Positions 8,699 to 17,428 are shown, counted from the first letter of the stretch. The stretch is DNA of 64,000 nucleotides from Sphingosinicella sp. CPCC 101087 (GCF_004151485.1 NZ_SBFF01000002.1:395963-459962); one strand, 5' to 3'. The notes: generated by a model not told the origin, from the sequence alone. Numbers and translations are program-made.

Positions 8699-9304
8699 TC
8701 AGGTCTCGCCCCGGCTGCCGAGCGCCGGCGATCCCAAGCCCTCCAGCATCAGGTCCACGGCCATGTCTGCCAGGCTGTCGGTGGCGACGCGCCCCTCCGG
8801 CCGGAACCAGGTGTGGGTCCAGTTGATCATGCCGAAGAAGAGCATGGTGAGCGGCAGCGACAGGGGCCCGGTCTCCGGTCGGACCTCCGCGACCAGCGCC
8901 TCGACCGTCGCGATGATCCGGCGCTGCTTGTCGATCACTTCCGCGCGCGGGCCGGGGGGGAGATTGTCGAGCTCGTTCAACAGCACCTTCTGGCTGTCCT
9001 GCGCGCCGACATAGAGGCGCATGAAGGCCAGGGTCAGCGTCCGCAGCCGCGTCTCGGCGCTTCCGCTTCGAGTCGCCTCGCCGGCGGCTGCGACGAGCGC
9101 GTCGAGATGCGAGGTCATGACCTGGTGGAGGATGTCCTCCTTGGAGGGGAAATAATGGTAGATGAGCGACTTGGACGCTTTGCACGCCTTTGCCAGATCG
9201 GCGATCGAAGCGCCGCGAAATCCGCGCCGCGCGTAGAGGCGGGCGGCGGCAGCGAGGATCGCGTCGCGGCGCAGGTCGTAATCGGGCGATTGCGGACGGG
9301 CCAT
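8699..9304 (-). CDS. TetR/AcrR family transcriptional regulator
   Basis: 201 residues. The N-terminal 60 residues carry a TetR helix-turn-helix (RDAILAAAARLYARRGFRG, then IADLAKACKASKSLIYHYF). The C-terminal all-helical ligand domain lacks recognisable ligand signatures. TetR proteins usually repress nearby or divergent genes and are released by a small ligand. Here the gene is convergent with the aldehyde dehydrogenase and lies downstream of the beta-lactamase-like gene on the same strand, so its target is uncertain. It reads 58 nt after the stop of the upstream gene and could be co-transcribed with it. Confidence 0.9.
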   Translation of the reverse strand: MARPQSPDYDLRRDAILAAAARLYARRGFRGASIADLAKACKASKSLIYHYFPSKEDILHQVMTSHLDALVAAAGEATRSGSAETRLRTLTLAFMRLYVGAQDSQKVLLNELDNLPPGPRAEVIDKQRRIIATVEALVAEVRPETGPLSLPLTMLFFGMINWTHTWFRPEGRVATDSLADMAVDLMLEGLGSPALGSRGET

Positions 9305-9362
9305 GACCCATCGTCACGTCCGCGGCGTCAGGAGTCCAGCCCTTGCGGCGGCTCGGGCGCCG

Positions 9363-10532
9363 CTAGCGGGTAGCGGCGGTGCCGGCCTCCCGGGTTCGAT
9401 CGAACGAGATCACGGCGCGCGTCACGTCCTGCATCAGCTCCATGCGCCGCGGGATCGGCACGCTCGTCCGCCCGATCATCACCGCCACCGCATAATGACG
9501 GCCTTCGGGCGAGGTCAGGATGCCGATGTCATTGTAGCCGGTCTGGGTGGAGCCGAGCACCTGGCCGGTTCCGGTCTTGTGGGCAATCCGCCAACCCGGC
9601 GCCAGGCCGCCGGTCAGGCGCTGACGCCCGGTGCGGGTCTGCGACATGATCGACAGCATGCGCTCGGTCGATGCCCGGGAGAGCAGCTCCCCGCGCTGCA
9701 GGCGGGCGAGCCCCTCCACCAGGCCTTCCGGCGTGGCTCCGTCGATCGGATCCTCGACATAGCTTTCGAAGGCGGTGCGTCGCCGTTCGAGGGGAACGTT
9801 GCTCCGTGCCTGGTAGAAGGCGCGGCCGACGGAATAGCTGGGCTGCCACTGGAGGCCGGCGATCTGGCTCTGCATCAGCCGCTCGCCGGGCCCGAACCGG
9901 ACGCCCTGAATGCCCTTGCGCGCCAGCATCGCGCGGACCGCCTCGGGGCCGCCGGCGCGGCGAAGCACGGCGTCATTGGCCGTATTGTCGCTCTGCGTCA
10001 GCGCACGGAAGAGGAGGTCGCCCAGCGTCGTCGTATAGCCGTTGGATCCGATCTGGCTCGCGATCGGCTGGTGGAAGAGAGTCAGGTCCTCGCGGCGCAG
10101 GGTGACCCGTTGCGAGAGGTCGAGCTCGCCGGCATCGACCCGCTGGAACGCGGTAAGCGCGACCCAGAACTTGCTGACGCTCTGCTGGGGGAAATGGCGG
10201 GTGCCGTTCCAGCTCGTCGTCCAGCCGCTCTCCACGTCGCGCACCGCGATTCCCACGTCGCCGTCAAAGCCTTGCGCGAGCTGGCGAATTCGGGTGTCGA
10301 GGATCCGCTGGCCGATCTCGAGCGCGGTCGGCGCCGCCGGTTGCCGGCGCTGGACCTGAACGAGATGCGCGGAGCGGGCGGGCCGCACCTTGGGCGCGTC
10401 GGCCTGCGTCCGAGCCTGACCGGTGCCCACCGCCTGCGCGCTCTGAGCCTGGGGGATGCACCCGCTCAGCGCGAGCGCCGGAAGGAGGACGAGGATATGC
10501 GCCGCCCTCCGAAATATTTCCCCACTGGCCAC
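9363..10532 (-). CDS. Class A beta-lactamase-like serine hydrolase lipoprotein
   Basis: I start at GTG 10532 because AGGAG lies 8 nt upstream; an in-frame GTG six codons earlier overlaps that site. The 389-aa product has a lipobox (LSGC, Cys about 25), then a class A serine hydrolase domain: nucleophile motif SVSK (118-121), SDN (181-183), a glutamate 34 residues after the SDN asparagine exactly where Ambler E166 should be, and HKTGTG (about 318). The residue equivalent to N170 is glutamine, and about 34 extra residues lie between E166 and KTG, so the omega-loop region is enlarged. It may hydrolyse beta-lactams or be a non-classical peptidase/esterase; only assay can tell. Confidence 0.85.
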   Translation of the reverse strand: MASGEIFRRAAHILVLLPALALSGCIPQAQSAQAVGTGQARTQADAPKVRPARSAHLVQVQRRQPAAPTALEIGQRILDTRIRQLAQGFDGDVGIAVRDVESGWTTSWNGTRHFPQQSVSKFWVALTAFQRVDAGELDLSQRVTLRREDLTLFHQPIASQIGSNGYTTTLGDLLFRALTQSDNTANDAVLRRAGGPEAVRAMLARKGIQGVRFGPGERLMQSQIAGLQWQPSYSVGRAFYQARSNVPLERRRTAFESYVEDPIDGATPEGLVEGLARLQRGELLSRASTERMLSIMSQTRTGRQRLTGGLAPGWRIAHKTGTGQVLGSTQTGYNDIGILTSPEGRHYAVAVMIGRTSVPIPRRMELMQDVTRAVISFDRTREAGTAATR

Positions 10533-10673
10533 TCCACGCTCTCCTAACACCTTCTACCCCAAGATTTTTCATCTTAGCCAAGACGTGGTTTATGTCAGCT
10601 TAATCCCCTTGTCGCGCCGACAGGCCGTGCCGTGCGCGCGATGGACCGAATCCTGTTCAGGCGCGAGTCACGT

Positions 10674-10688
10674 TGATATAACGTATCA
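10674..10688. promoter_or_regulatory. Candidate Zur operator
   Basis: The palindrome TGATATAACGTATCA (half-sites TGATA/TATCA around TAACG) lies about 50 nt upstream of the TonB-dependent receptor start. It resembles the A/T-rich dyads bound by the zinc repressor Zur in proteobacteria, and the receptor downstream has zinc-uptake features. The match to a specific sphingomonad Zur consensus could not be tested. Confidence 0.5.
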
Positions 10689-10739
10689 TGTTGGCTAACA
10701 GCCGGCTACGCCGCCCCGACCGTCCACCCGGAGAATATG

Positions 10740-12899
10740 ATGAAGTTTGCGTTCCTGCTCGCCTCGACCGCTCTTGCCGCCGCGCCCGCTGCGGCCCAGC
10801 AGACCCCTGCGAATTCGGAGACGAGCCCTGATCGGCAAGAGGCGCAGGACCATGTCCATGCGGATCTGGGCCAGCAGATCATCATCACCGCCCCGGGCGT
10901 CCGCAATCTCAATATTCTCGCCGGGACGGCGACACTGAGCGGCAGCGACCTGGTTCGCGACATGCGCCCGCAGCTCGGCGAGACGCTGGCGCGGTTGCCC
11001 GGCGTGTCGGCCACGTCGTTCGGCCCCGGCGCCTCGCGGCCGGTTCTTCGCGGCTTCCAGGGCGAGCGGGTGCGGGTGATGGTCGACGGCATCGGCTCGA
11101 TCGACGTGTCCAACACTTCGGCCGACCATGCGGTGACGATCGATCCGATCACGGCCGAGCGGATCGAGGTGCTTCACGGCCCCGCAGTGCTGCTGTTCGG
11201 CAGCCAGGCGATCGGCGGCGCCGTCAACGTCTTCGACCGCCGCATTCCCCGCAGCGTGCCCGACGACCCCGCCCATGTCGACGCGATCGCCGCTTATGCG
11301 TCCGCAGCCGAGGAGGTCAGCGTCGCGGGCGGCGTCGACGTGCCCCTCGGCGACGGCTTCGTCTTCCATGTCGACGGAAGCTGGCGCGACACCGACGACC
11401 TGCGCGTCGGCGGCTTCGTCCTTTCACCCGAGCTTCGGGCCGAACAGCTCGAGATCGCCGAGGAAGAGGAAGCGGAAGGCCATGCCGAGGAGGCAGCGGA
11501 GGCGCGCGAGCTGGCCGGCCTGCGCGGGCGGCTGCCCAACAGCGCGACGGAGACCTGGACGGCGGGCCTCGGGCTGGCGCTGATCCGCGATCGCGGGAAT
11601 ATCGGTGTTTCGTTCGGCATCTATGACAGCCGCTACGGCGTGCCGGCCCGTCCCGGCGCCCACCATGCCCATGAGGAAGGGGAGGAAGGCGAGGAAGAGG
11701 AGGAAGGCGGTCACGAGCATGGAGACGTGCCGGTATCGCTGGACATGCGCCAGTATCGCGGCGACCTGCGCGCCGAGGTCGAGACGGGCGGCGGCTTCCT
11801 CGACCGGATCAGGGTCCGCCTTGCCGCGGCGGATTATGAGCATACCGAATTCGAGGGTGACGAGGTGGGCACGATCTTCCGCACCCAGGGCATGGAAGGC
11901 CGGATCGAGGCGGTCCAGGCCGAGCGCGGCGGCTGGCGCGGCGTGATCGGCGGCCAGTTCTTCGTCCGCGACTTCGAGGCGATCGGTGCCGAGGCCTTCG
12001 TGCCGCCCAACGACACCAGCCAGATCGGCCTGTTCGCGCTGCAGGAGGTCGAGTTCGGTCCGCTCGAGCTCGAAGGGGCCGTGCGCTACGAGCATAGCAG
12101 CGTCTCGGCTCCCGACCTGGGCCTCAGCCGCACCTTCAATGCCTTCTCGCTCGCCGGCGGCGCTTCCTACGAGGTCGCGCCGCGGATCCGGGTCGGTGCG
12201 AACGTCTCCCGCGCCGAGCGGGCGCCCTCGGCCGAAGAGCTGTTCTCGAACGGACCGCACGTCGCCACCCAGGCCTTCGAGGTAGGCGACCCGACGCTGG
12301 ACAAGGAGCGCAGCCTTGGCGGCGAGCTCTATGCGCGGGCGAACGTCTCGGGCTTCCAGCTTAGCGCGACGGTCTACGCCAACCGCTTCGACGACTATAT
12401 CTTCCAGGCGGCGACGGGCGAGGAAGAGGACGAGCTTCCGGTCTTCCAATATTTCCAGAGCGATGCCACCTATTGGGGCGTCGAGCTCGGGGCGTCGGCG
12501 CCGCTCGGCTATGTCGGCAAGTGGCGGATCAAGGCCGACACCGTCGCCGATTATGTTCGTGCGACGATCAGCGACGGCGGCGGCCCGGTTCCGCGCATCC
12601 CGCCGCTTCGGCTGCTCGGCGGACTCGAGGCGGAATCTGACCAGTTCGACGGCCGGGTCGAGGTGGAGCACATCTTCGAGCAGGACCGGATCGCCGCCTT
12701 CGAGACGCCGACCGAGGGGTTCACCCTGGTGAACGCTTCGGTGACGTGGCGGCCCTGGGGCAATCGCAATCCGACGAGCCTCATCTTCGCGGCCAACAAT
12801 ATCTTCGACGTCGAGGCCCGCCGCCACGCCTCGTTCACCAAGGACTTCGTACCCCTTGCCGGCCGCGATTTCAGGGTGAGCGCGCGGGTGAGCTTCTAG
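10740..12899 (+). CDS. ZnuD-like TonB-dependent outer-membrane receptor (probable zinc uptake)
   Basis: 719 residues from ATG 10740. An ATG three nt earlier is too close to the GGAG site. A signal peptide ends at AAAPAAAQ. The plug domain includes GETLARLPGVSAT and the TonB-receptor signature region RPVLRGFQGERVRVMVDG; the barrel ends in the expected terminal strand, with last residue Phe (VSARVSF). Between residues about 308 and 327 is an extracellular-type loop rich in His, Glu and Gly (HHAHEEGEE...GGHEHGD), a metal-capturing feature of ZnuD-type zinc receptors; another Glu-rich stretch lies near residue 243. With the Zur-like palindrome upstream, uptake of zinc under scarcity is the best reading. 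Other divalent metals remain possible. Confidence 0.85.
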   Translation: MKFAFLLASTALAAAPAAAQQTPANSETSPDRQEAQDHVHADLGQQIIITAPGVRNLNILAGTATLSGSDLVRDMRPQLGETLARLPGVSATSFGPGASRPVLRGFQGERVRVMVDGIGSIDVSNTSADHAVTIDPITAERIEVLHGPAVLLFGSQAIGGAVNVFDRRIPRSVPDDPAHVDAIAAYASAAEEVSVAGGVDVPLGDGFVFHVDGSWRDTDDLRVGGFVLSPELRAEQLEIAEEEEAEGHAEEAAEARELAGLRGRLPNSATETWTAGLGLALIRDRGNIGVSFGIYDSRYGVPARPGAHHAHEEGEEGEEEEEGGHEHGDVPVSLDMRQYRGDLRAEVETGGGFLDRIRVRLAAADYEHTEFEGDEVGTIFRTQGMEGRIEAVQAERGGWRGVIGGQFFVRDFEAIGAEAFVPPNDTSQIGLFALQEVEFGPLELEGAVRYEHSSVSAPDLGLSRTFNAFSLAGGASYEVAPRIRVGANVSRAERAPSAEELFSNGPHVATQAFEVGDPTLDKERSLGGELYARANVSGFQLSATVYANRFDDYIFQAATGEEEDELPVFQYFQSDATYWGVELGASAPLGYVGKWRIKADTVADYVRATISDGGGPVPRIPPLRLLGGLEAESDQFDGRVEVEHIFEQDRIAAFETPTEGFTLVNASVTWRPWGNRNPTSLIFAANNIFDVEARRHASFTKDFVPLAGRDFRVSARVSF

Positions 12900-12930
12900 G
12901 GCTCCAGGTCCCGAGGGTCTCGACCGCGGC

Positions 12931-12977
12931 GACAATCTGCGACAACATTCATGAGTCCGGACAAAGTTGCGGGACAT
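12931..12977 (+). promoter_or_regulatory. Candidate response-regulator binding region upstream of EF-hand gene
   Basis: GACAA occurs at 12931 and 12941 (10-bp spacing, one helical turn) and again at 12960 within GACAAAGTTGCG, followed by GACAT at 12973. Direct repeats at about one turn are typical of OmpR-family response-regulator sites. The 12-mer GACAAAGTTGCG recurs exactly upstream of the response-regulator gene (16275-16286, minus strand). Functional binding is inferred. Confidence 0.5.
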
Positions 12978-13025
12978 CGCTTTCGCATATCGGCGTCATC
13001 GACGATCTTCAGAGGGATGTCTCAG

Positions 13026-13577
13026 ATGAACAAGTATATGATCCTGGGCGGCGCGGCGCTGATTGCCGTCACCGGCGCGGCGGTCGCGCAGAATGCGGCC
13101 CAGCCGCGGATCGACCGCAATGCCGACGTCACCCGCCAGCAGGTGATCGAGCGGGCCGACCAGCGCTTCGCGCGCCTGGACGTGAACAATGACGGCCGTG
13201 CCACTCCGGAGGAGGCCCGCCAGGCCCATGAGCAGCGGCGCGGCGAGCGCGCCGACCGGATGTTCGAGCGTCTCGATGCCAATAGCGACGGCAGCATCAG
13301 CCGGGCCGAGTTCGACCAGTCCCGCGCCCAGCGCGCCGAGCGCCGGGCGGAGCGGGGCGAGCGGCGCGGCATGCGCCACGGCCGACGCGGCATGGGCGAG
13401 GGTCGGGGCGAACGCCTGTTCGGCGAGCAGGGCTTCGTCACCCGCGACCAGATGCGCGAGCGCGCGCTGGCCCGGTTCGACCGCCTCGACGCCAATCGCG
13501 ACGGGACTTTGACGGCCGAGGAGCGCCGCCAGGGACGCCAACAGCGGATGCAGGAGCGTCGCGGCCAGACCAGCTAA
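13026..13577 (+). CDS. Secreted EF-hand calcium-binding protein
   Basis: 183 residues from ATG 13026, which has GAGGG at suitable distance; a nearer ATG at 13018 abuts that site and is less likely. A signal peptide ends around AVAQ. Three canonical EF-hand loops follow: DVNNDGRATPEE (about 52), DANSDGSISRAE (about 84) and DANRDGTLTAEE (about 155). They are separated by Arg/Glu-rich, probably helical, linkers and a Gly/Arg-rich stretch. The protein should bind calcium in the periplasm. It shares an upstream 12-mer with the response-regulator gene 2.5 kb away, which suggests membership of that two-component regulon. Confidence 0.85.
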   Translation: MNKYMILGGAALIAVTGAAVAQNAAQPRIDRNADVTRQQVIERADQRFARLDVNNDGRATPEEARQAHEQRRGERADRMFERLDANSDGSISRAEFDQSRAQRAERRAERGERRGMRHGRRGMGEGRGERLFGEQGFVTRDQMRERALARFDRLDANRDGTLTAEERRQGRQQRMQERRGQTS

Positions 13578-13821
13578 AGGTCCGGCGCGAGCCATAACGG
13601 GAAAGGGCAGCCTTGGGGTCGCTCTTTTTCTTGTCCGCGACCATCTCGACCGGGCGCCGCCAGGCGGCCTTGGTCCGGTCGTCTCGGGCCGATTGCGCCA
13701 TTACTTCGCTTCGGCCGCGCCTCGGTATTTTCCCCGGCTGCGACAGGTATTGATTTCGTTTAAGTCATGGCCGGCGAATTCATGGCACAAGGGCGGCCGG
13801 GCCTGCCGGGCGAGGGGAACA

Positions 13822-14013
13822 GTGGTCTATTATCGGCTCTATGTGCTGAGCGGCCCGGAAGGCCGCTTCGTCGGCTTCGAGGAGATCGACGCGCCCGACG
13901 ACGTGGAAGCCGTGCGGGTCGCCGAAGGCCATTGCGGTCCACAGCCGCTCGAGCTCTGGTGCGGCAAGCGCAAGGTCAAGGCTTTCGCCGCTAAGGAAGA
14001 AACCCCGGAATAA
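13822..14013 (+). CDS. Small hypothetical protein (63 aa)
   Basis: I take GTG 13822 as the start because GAGGGG lies 4-5 nt upstream; the frame is open further upstream but reads as low-quality sequence. The product begins VVYYRLYVLSGPEG and is cytosolic in character, with a mix of acidic residues and a single WCGKRK segment near the end. It resembles the small conserved sphingomonad proteins with an YRLY-x-L-x-G opening, but I cannot assign a domain or role. It lies between the EF-hand gene and the convergent histidine kinase gene. Confidence 0.6.
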   Translation: MVYYRLYVLSGPEGRFVGFEEIDAPDDVEAVRVAEGHCGPQPLELWCGKRKVKAFAAKEETPE

Positions 14014-14091
14014 GTAGCCGCAGCGCCGTTCCGTTCGACGACCGCTGGTGCGCAAGGTGTCGGGCCGAGGCCGGAGCGACGGGCGGGCCCT

Positions 14092-15507
14092 TCAGGACGG
14101 CGGGTCGCCGATTCCGTCCTTCGGAAGCCGCAGTCGGGCGAGCAGCCCGCCTTCGGAGCGATTTTCGAGTTCCAGCGTGCCGCCATGCGCCTGCGCGGCG
14201 GCGCGGGCGAGGGTGAGGCCCAGGCCGGATCCTCCGGTTTCGCGGCTTCGCGAGGGTTCCACGCGGTAGAAGGCCTCCTGGACCCGGCTCAGCTCGGAAG
14301 GATCGATGCCGGGGCCGCGGTCGCTGATCTCGATCGCGATACTCTCGTCCGTGCCGGGCTCCGGTCCGGCGCCGAGGACCGCGACGCGGGCCGAGCCGCC
14401 ATATTTGACGGCATTCTCGATCAGGTTGCGGATCGCGCGGCGCAGCAGGTTGGGCTGGACCCGGCCGGTCACCCGTCCGCCGGGTTCCATCTCGACGTCA
14501 TGGCCGAGCGCGCGGAACTCCTCGACGACGGCATCGGCGAGCGCCGAAAGATCGACGATGCGCGGCGGCTCGACGGCGCGGCCGGATCGGGCCAGCGCCA
14601 GCGTATCGTCGAGCATCGCGGTCATTTCCTCGATGGTCGCGATCATTCGCAGCCTCTCCTCCTCGGGCTCGACGCTCTCCGCGCGGATCCTGAGCGAGGC
14701 CAGGGGCGTGCGAAGGTCGTGGCCGATCGCCCCGAGCATTCGATCCTTCTCGTCGAGCATCGCGCTCACCCGCTCGCCCATGGCGTTGAAGGCGCGGATG
14801 GCCCGGGCGAGGTCGGCGGGCCCCCGGGGCTCGACGTGGAGAGCCTCGCCCCGGCCCTGGAACCGCTCGGCAGCGGCAGTGAGGTCGCGCAGCGGCCGGG
14901 CCAGGCGGGCGGCGACCCAGACCATGGCCGCCAGGATGATCAGATAGGTCAGCAGGGTGGCGGCCAGCGGGCGGGCGGCAAGCCAGGGATCGGGCCGCGA
15001 CGTGATCATCCGCGCGTTGATCCAAGCGCCGTCCGGAAGCTGCACGGAGAGGATGAGGATCCTCAGCCGGTCCATCCGCCGCTCGATCCGCTGGCCCTGA
15101 TCGGGCGACACCCGCATGCGCACGTGGCGGGGCAGCCTGACGTCGTCGTCCGTCGTGGCGCGGACTTCGCGGACGGCGAGCCCCGCCTGGGCGGCACTTT
15201 CGCGCAGCCGGTCGACGAGATGGCGGTCGCTTGCGCCCGCGGCGACCGCGCTCGAGTCGTCGGCCCAGAGACGGCTGCGGCGGCCAAGGCGCGGAAGGAG
15301 TATCTCGCGCTCCGAAGCGTTGAGCGGCGCGGCGCGTTGCGCATAGGTAACGAAGCGGCTGATCGCCGGCCCCTCCCGTTGCGCCCGGCTGACCCTCTGG
15401 CGTTCGGAAAGGATCAGGGTGAAGTTGATCGCCTGCGCCATCAGCATCGCTGCGGCCATCACCAGCGCGATCTGGCCGATCAGGCTCTTCGGAAGGAACC
15501 GCTTCAA
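14092..15507 (-). CDS. Sensor histidine kinase (EnvZ-like)
   Basis: 471 residues. A first membrane helix spans about 9-33, a periplasmic sensor region about 34-180, and a second helix about 181-202; HAMP follows (about 202-255). The HisKA box is GHDLRTPLASL with phosphoacceptor H263. The ATPase domain shows the N box NLIENAVKYG (about 361), the DRGPGI G1 box and GSGLGLTLA. All catalytic residues are present. The sensor region has no recognised domain, so the stimulus is unknown. The gene overlaps the response regulator stop by 4 nt (ATGA), so the two are co-translated. Confidence 0.93.
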   Translation of the reverse strand: MKRFLPKSLIGQIALVMAAAMLMAQAINFTLILSERQRVSRAQREGPAISRFVTYAQRAAPLNASEREILLPRLGRRSRLWADDSSAVAAGASDRHLVDRLRESAAQAGLAVREVRATTDDDVRLPRHVRMRVSPDQGQRIERRMDRLRILILSVQLPDGAWINARMITSRPDPWLAARPLAATLLTYLIILAAMVWVAARLARPLRDLTAAAERFQGRGEALHVEPRGPADLARAIRAFNAMGERVSAMLDEKDRMLGAIGHDLRTPLASLRIRAESVEPEEERLRMIATIEEMTAMLDDTLALARSGRAVEPPRIVDLSALADAVVEEFRALGHDVEMEPGGRVTGRVQPNLLRRAIRNLIENAVKYGGSARVAVLGAGPEPGTDESIAIEISDRGPGIDPSELSRVQEAFYRVEPSRSRETGGSGLGLTLARAAAQAHGGTLELENRSEGGLLARLRLPKDGIGDPPS

Positions 15508-16223
15508 ATCTTCCTGACCTCGGCCGCGAGCATGTAGCCGCCGCCCCAGACCGTCTTGATCAGCTTGGGATCGGACGGATTCTCCTCGACCTTCTTGCGC
15601 AGCCGGCTGATATGATTGTCGATGCTGCGTTCGAACGCCGCGAGCTCGCGGCCCTGGGTGAGGTCGAGCAGCTGGTCGCGGCTGAGCACCCGCCGCGGAC
15701 GCGTCACCAGCGCGTGCAGCAGATTATATTCCCCGGTCGACAGCGGGATGGCGACGCCTTCCTGGTCCACCAGCTCGCGCTCGCCCGACTTCAGCACCCA
15801 AGGGCCGAAGGCGTAATTGTCCGTGTCGGGCGCGCGCACCCGGTTGACCGACTCGCCGGCGCGGCGGAGGACCGCCTTGATCCGGGCAAGCAGCTCGCGC
15901 GGCGAGAAGGGCTTGGTGACATAATCGTCGGCGCCGATCTCGAGCCCGACGATCCGGTCGGTCTCCTCGGCCTTGGCGGTGAGCAGGATCACGGGGATGT
16001 TGCTTGTCGCGCGGATATAGCCGGTGAGCTGGAGCCCGTCCTCGCCGGGCATCATGATGTCGACCAGCACCAGGTCGATGGCGAAGGCGGACAGGGTCTG
16101 CCGCGCCGCCGCCGAATTCTCGGCCTTGGACACGCGCAGGCCGTTGCGGGAAAGGTAGGCGGCGAGCGGCTCGCGTATGTCGCGTTCGTCGTCGACCAGC
16201 AGGATGTGCGGTTCCTCGGCCAT
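15504..16223 (-). CDS. OmpR/PhoB-family response regulator
   Basis: 239 residues. The receiver domain has the acidic pair DD at 11-12, phosphoacceptor D55 (VLVDIMMPG), the conserved Thr in LLTAKA and Lys in TKPFSPREL. The winged-helix output domain follows, with the DNA-recognition segment SIDNHISRLRKKVE and the terminal beta hairpin VWGGGYMLA. It is the first gene of the kinase operon. A GACAAAGTTGCG motif lies about 55 nt upstream of its start on its own strand, and the same 12-mer precedes the EF-hand gene, suggesting autoregulation and control of that gene. Confidence 0.94.
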   Translation of the reverse strand: MAEEPHILLVDDERDIREPLAAYLSRNGLRVSKAENSAAARQTLSAFAIDLVLVDIMMPGEDGLQLTGYIRATSNIPVILLTAKAEETDRIVGLEIGADDYVTKPFSPRELLARIKAVLRRAGESVNRVRAPDTDNYAFGPWVLKSGERELVDQEGVAIPLSTGEYNLLHALVTRPRRVLSRDQLLDLTQGRELAAFERSIDNHISRLRKKVEENPSDPKLIKTVWGGGYMLAAEVRKI

Positions 16224-16274
16224 CTACGGTCTCCCTTAAGGCCGCCCCGCCCATCGACGCCAGCATAAGTGTGT

Positions 16275-16286
16275 CGCAACTTTGTC
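16275..16286 (-). promoter_or_regulatory. Shared 12-mer upstream of response regulator
   Basis: On the minus strand this reads GACAAAGTTGCG, followed by ACACA; it is identical to the 12-mer at 12960-12971. It sits about 50-65 nt upstream of the response-regulator start, a position suited to an autoregulatory operator or activator site. Confidence 0.5.
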
Positions 16287-16477
16287 GTGAATTGTGTCCG
16301 CTGTCGCCGCCGACGGATGATCGGGCGCGGCCGCACCCGCCCTCGGCCTCGCCGCTCGTCGGCAGGGAGGGCCGGCCCGCGTGCGCGGAAGCGCGACCCG
16401 GCTCGTCCCATTTATCGCACAAGCGCGAGTGACGCGCGCGCGAATTCGCCTAAAGTGCGGGGGAGGGGGGAGCGCCT

Positions 16478-16933
16478 ATGCTGAACGACGGCAGGATCAT
16501 GCTCAAGACGCTCGTCGTACTGAGCTTCTATCTGGCCGCGGCCGACCTGATCGGCGTCGTCGCCTGCTTCCTGTTCGACGTCGCGCCGCTGCGCTTCGAC
16601 AGCGGCGCCTCGCCTTATGCGATCTGGTCCGTGCTTGGGATCTTCACCGGATTCATCGTCTTCGGCGCCGCGGGTCATTGGGCGTCGCGGGCGGGAAAGG
16701 GCGAGTGGAGCGGCCGACTCGGCGCGGCGCGGACCGGCAATCTCGTCCTCGCCACCGGCCTTGCCGGCATGGCCGGCCTCGGCCTGCTCTTCGACCGCCT
16801 GTGGTGGAGTAGGGGCGTCGACGGCGAATATTTCGTTCCGGACAGCGCACCGCACACCATCACCTTCTTCGGCTCGACCGCTCTGGCCATGCTGATCGGC
16901 CGGCACGTCGCCGTCGACGAGCGGACCTGGTAG
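16478..16933 (+). CDS. Hypothetical four-helix membrane protein
   Basis: 151 residues from ATG 16478, preceded by GGAG at 7 nt; an alternative ATG lies 7 codons later. Four hydrophobic segments are evident: about 9-32 (VVLSFYLAAADLIGVVACFL), 47-66 (IWSVLGIFTGFIVFGAAGHW), 87-105 and a short one near 128-141. No soluble domain and no recognised family. It is divergent from the two-component operon, 254 nt away from its start; nothing else links them. Confidence 0.7.
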   Translation: MLNDGRIMLKTLVVLSFYLAAADLIGVVACFLFDVAPLRFDSGASPYAIWSVLGIFTGFIVFGAAGHWASRAGKGEWSGRLGAARTGNLVLATGLAGMAGLGLLFDRLWWSRGVDGEYFVPDSAPHTITFFGSTALAMLIGRHVAVDERTW

Positions 16934-17428
16934 CGGGCGCGATGGACGGACTAGAGGCTTAGTACCGGTTCGTTCCTCCCGAGTGCGGCGACGATGCGCA
17001 ACCCTGCCTTTTTCGGTCCTTCACGGGCTTCGTGGGCGGCCAAAAGGTACGAAGTTGACGAAATTGACACCTGCCACGCGCGCACGCCCTGGCGCGCGCA
17101 GGCGCGAGCGCCATCCGTGCCGGCATCCCGCTGCAATCGCGGACATGCCGACGCGATCCCCGAGAAGGGGCGCTTCACGATATCAAGGAGTCTTGACCTC
17201 CCGCGTCCGGGTGGGCGTCGACGGCTCGCATCGCCGACATTCGAGGGGCGCAGCGATGTTGCCGCTATGTCGGTTGCCTCAGGGCCCGCTGGGCAACATT
17301 GATCGTCGCCACCCTCGAAAAAAGGTGAACGGCCGGAATCAATCTCCGCTGTTACCTAATCTGTTACCTACAGCGTACAATCGCTTACCGAGAGTTCGCA
17401 AAAACTCGGCAGATAAAATAGCGGTTTA
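16934..17428. other. Gene-poor stretch downstream of tRNA-Lys
   Basis: No frame here has convincing coding character or a good start. It lies just beyond the 3' end of tRNA-Lys, a common integration target. It contains a short tandem GTTACCTA (about 17351 and 17363) and a small imperfect CCGAG/CTCGG hairpin (17388-17409) that could be the tRNA terminator. It may be the scar of a lost mobile element, but no integrase or duplicated tRNA end was seen. Confidence 0.4.

Noticed and set aside
13604..13629. Possible terminator after the EF-hand gene (AGGGC/GCTCT plus T run)
   Set aside because: The stem is only five pairs with a wobble; too weak to report, although the T run is real.
16951..17178. 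Integrase or phage gene fragment beside tRNA-Lys
   Set aside because: Short frames there look vaguely phage-like, but no catalytic motif or duplicated attachment site could be found.
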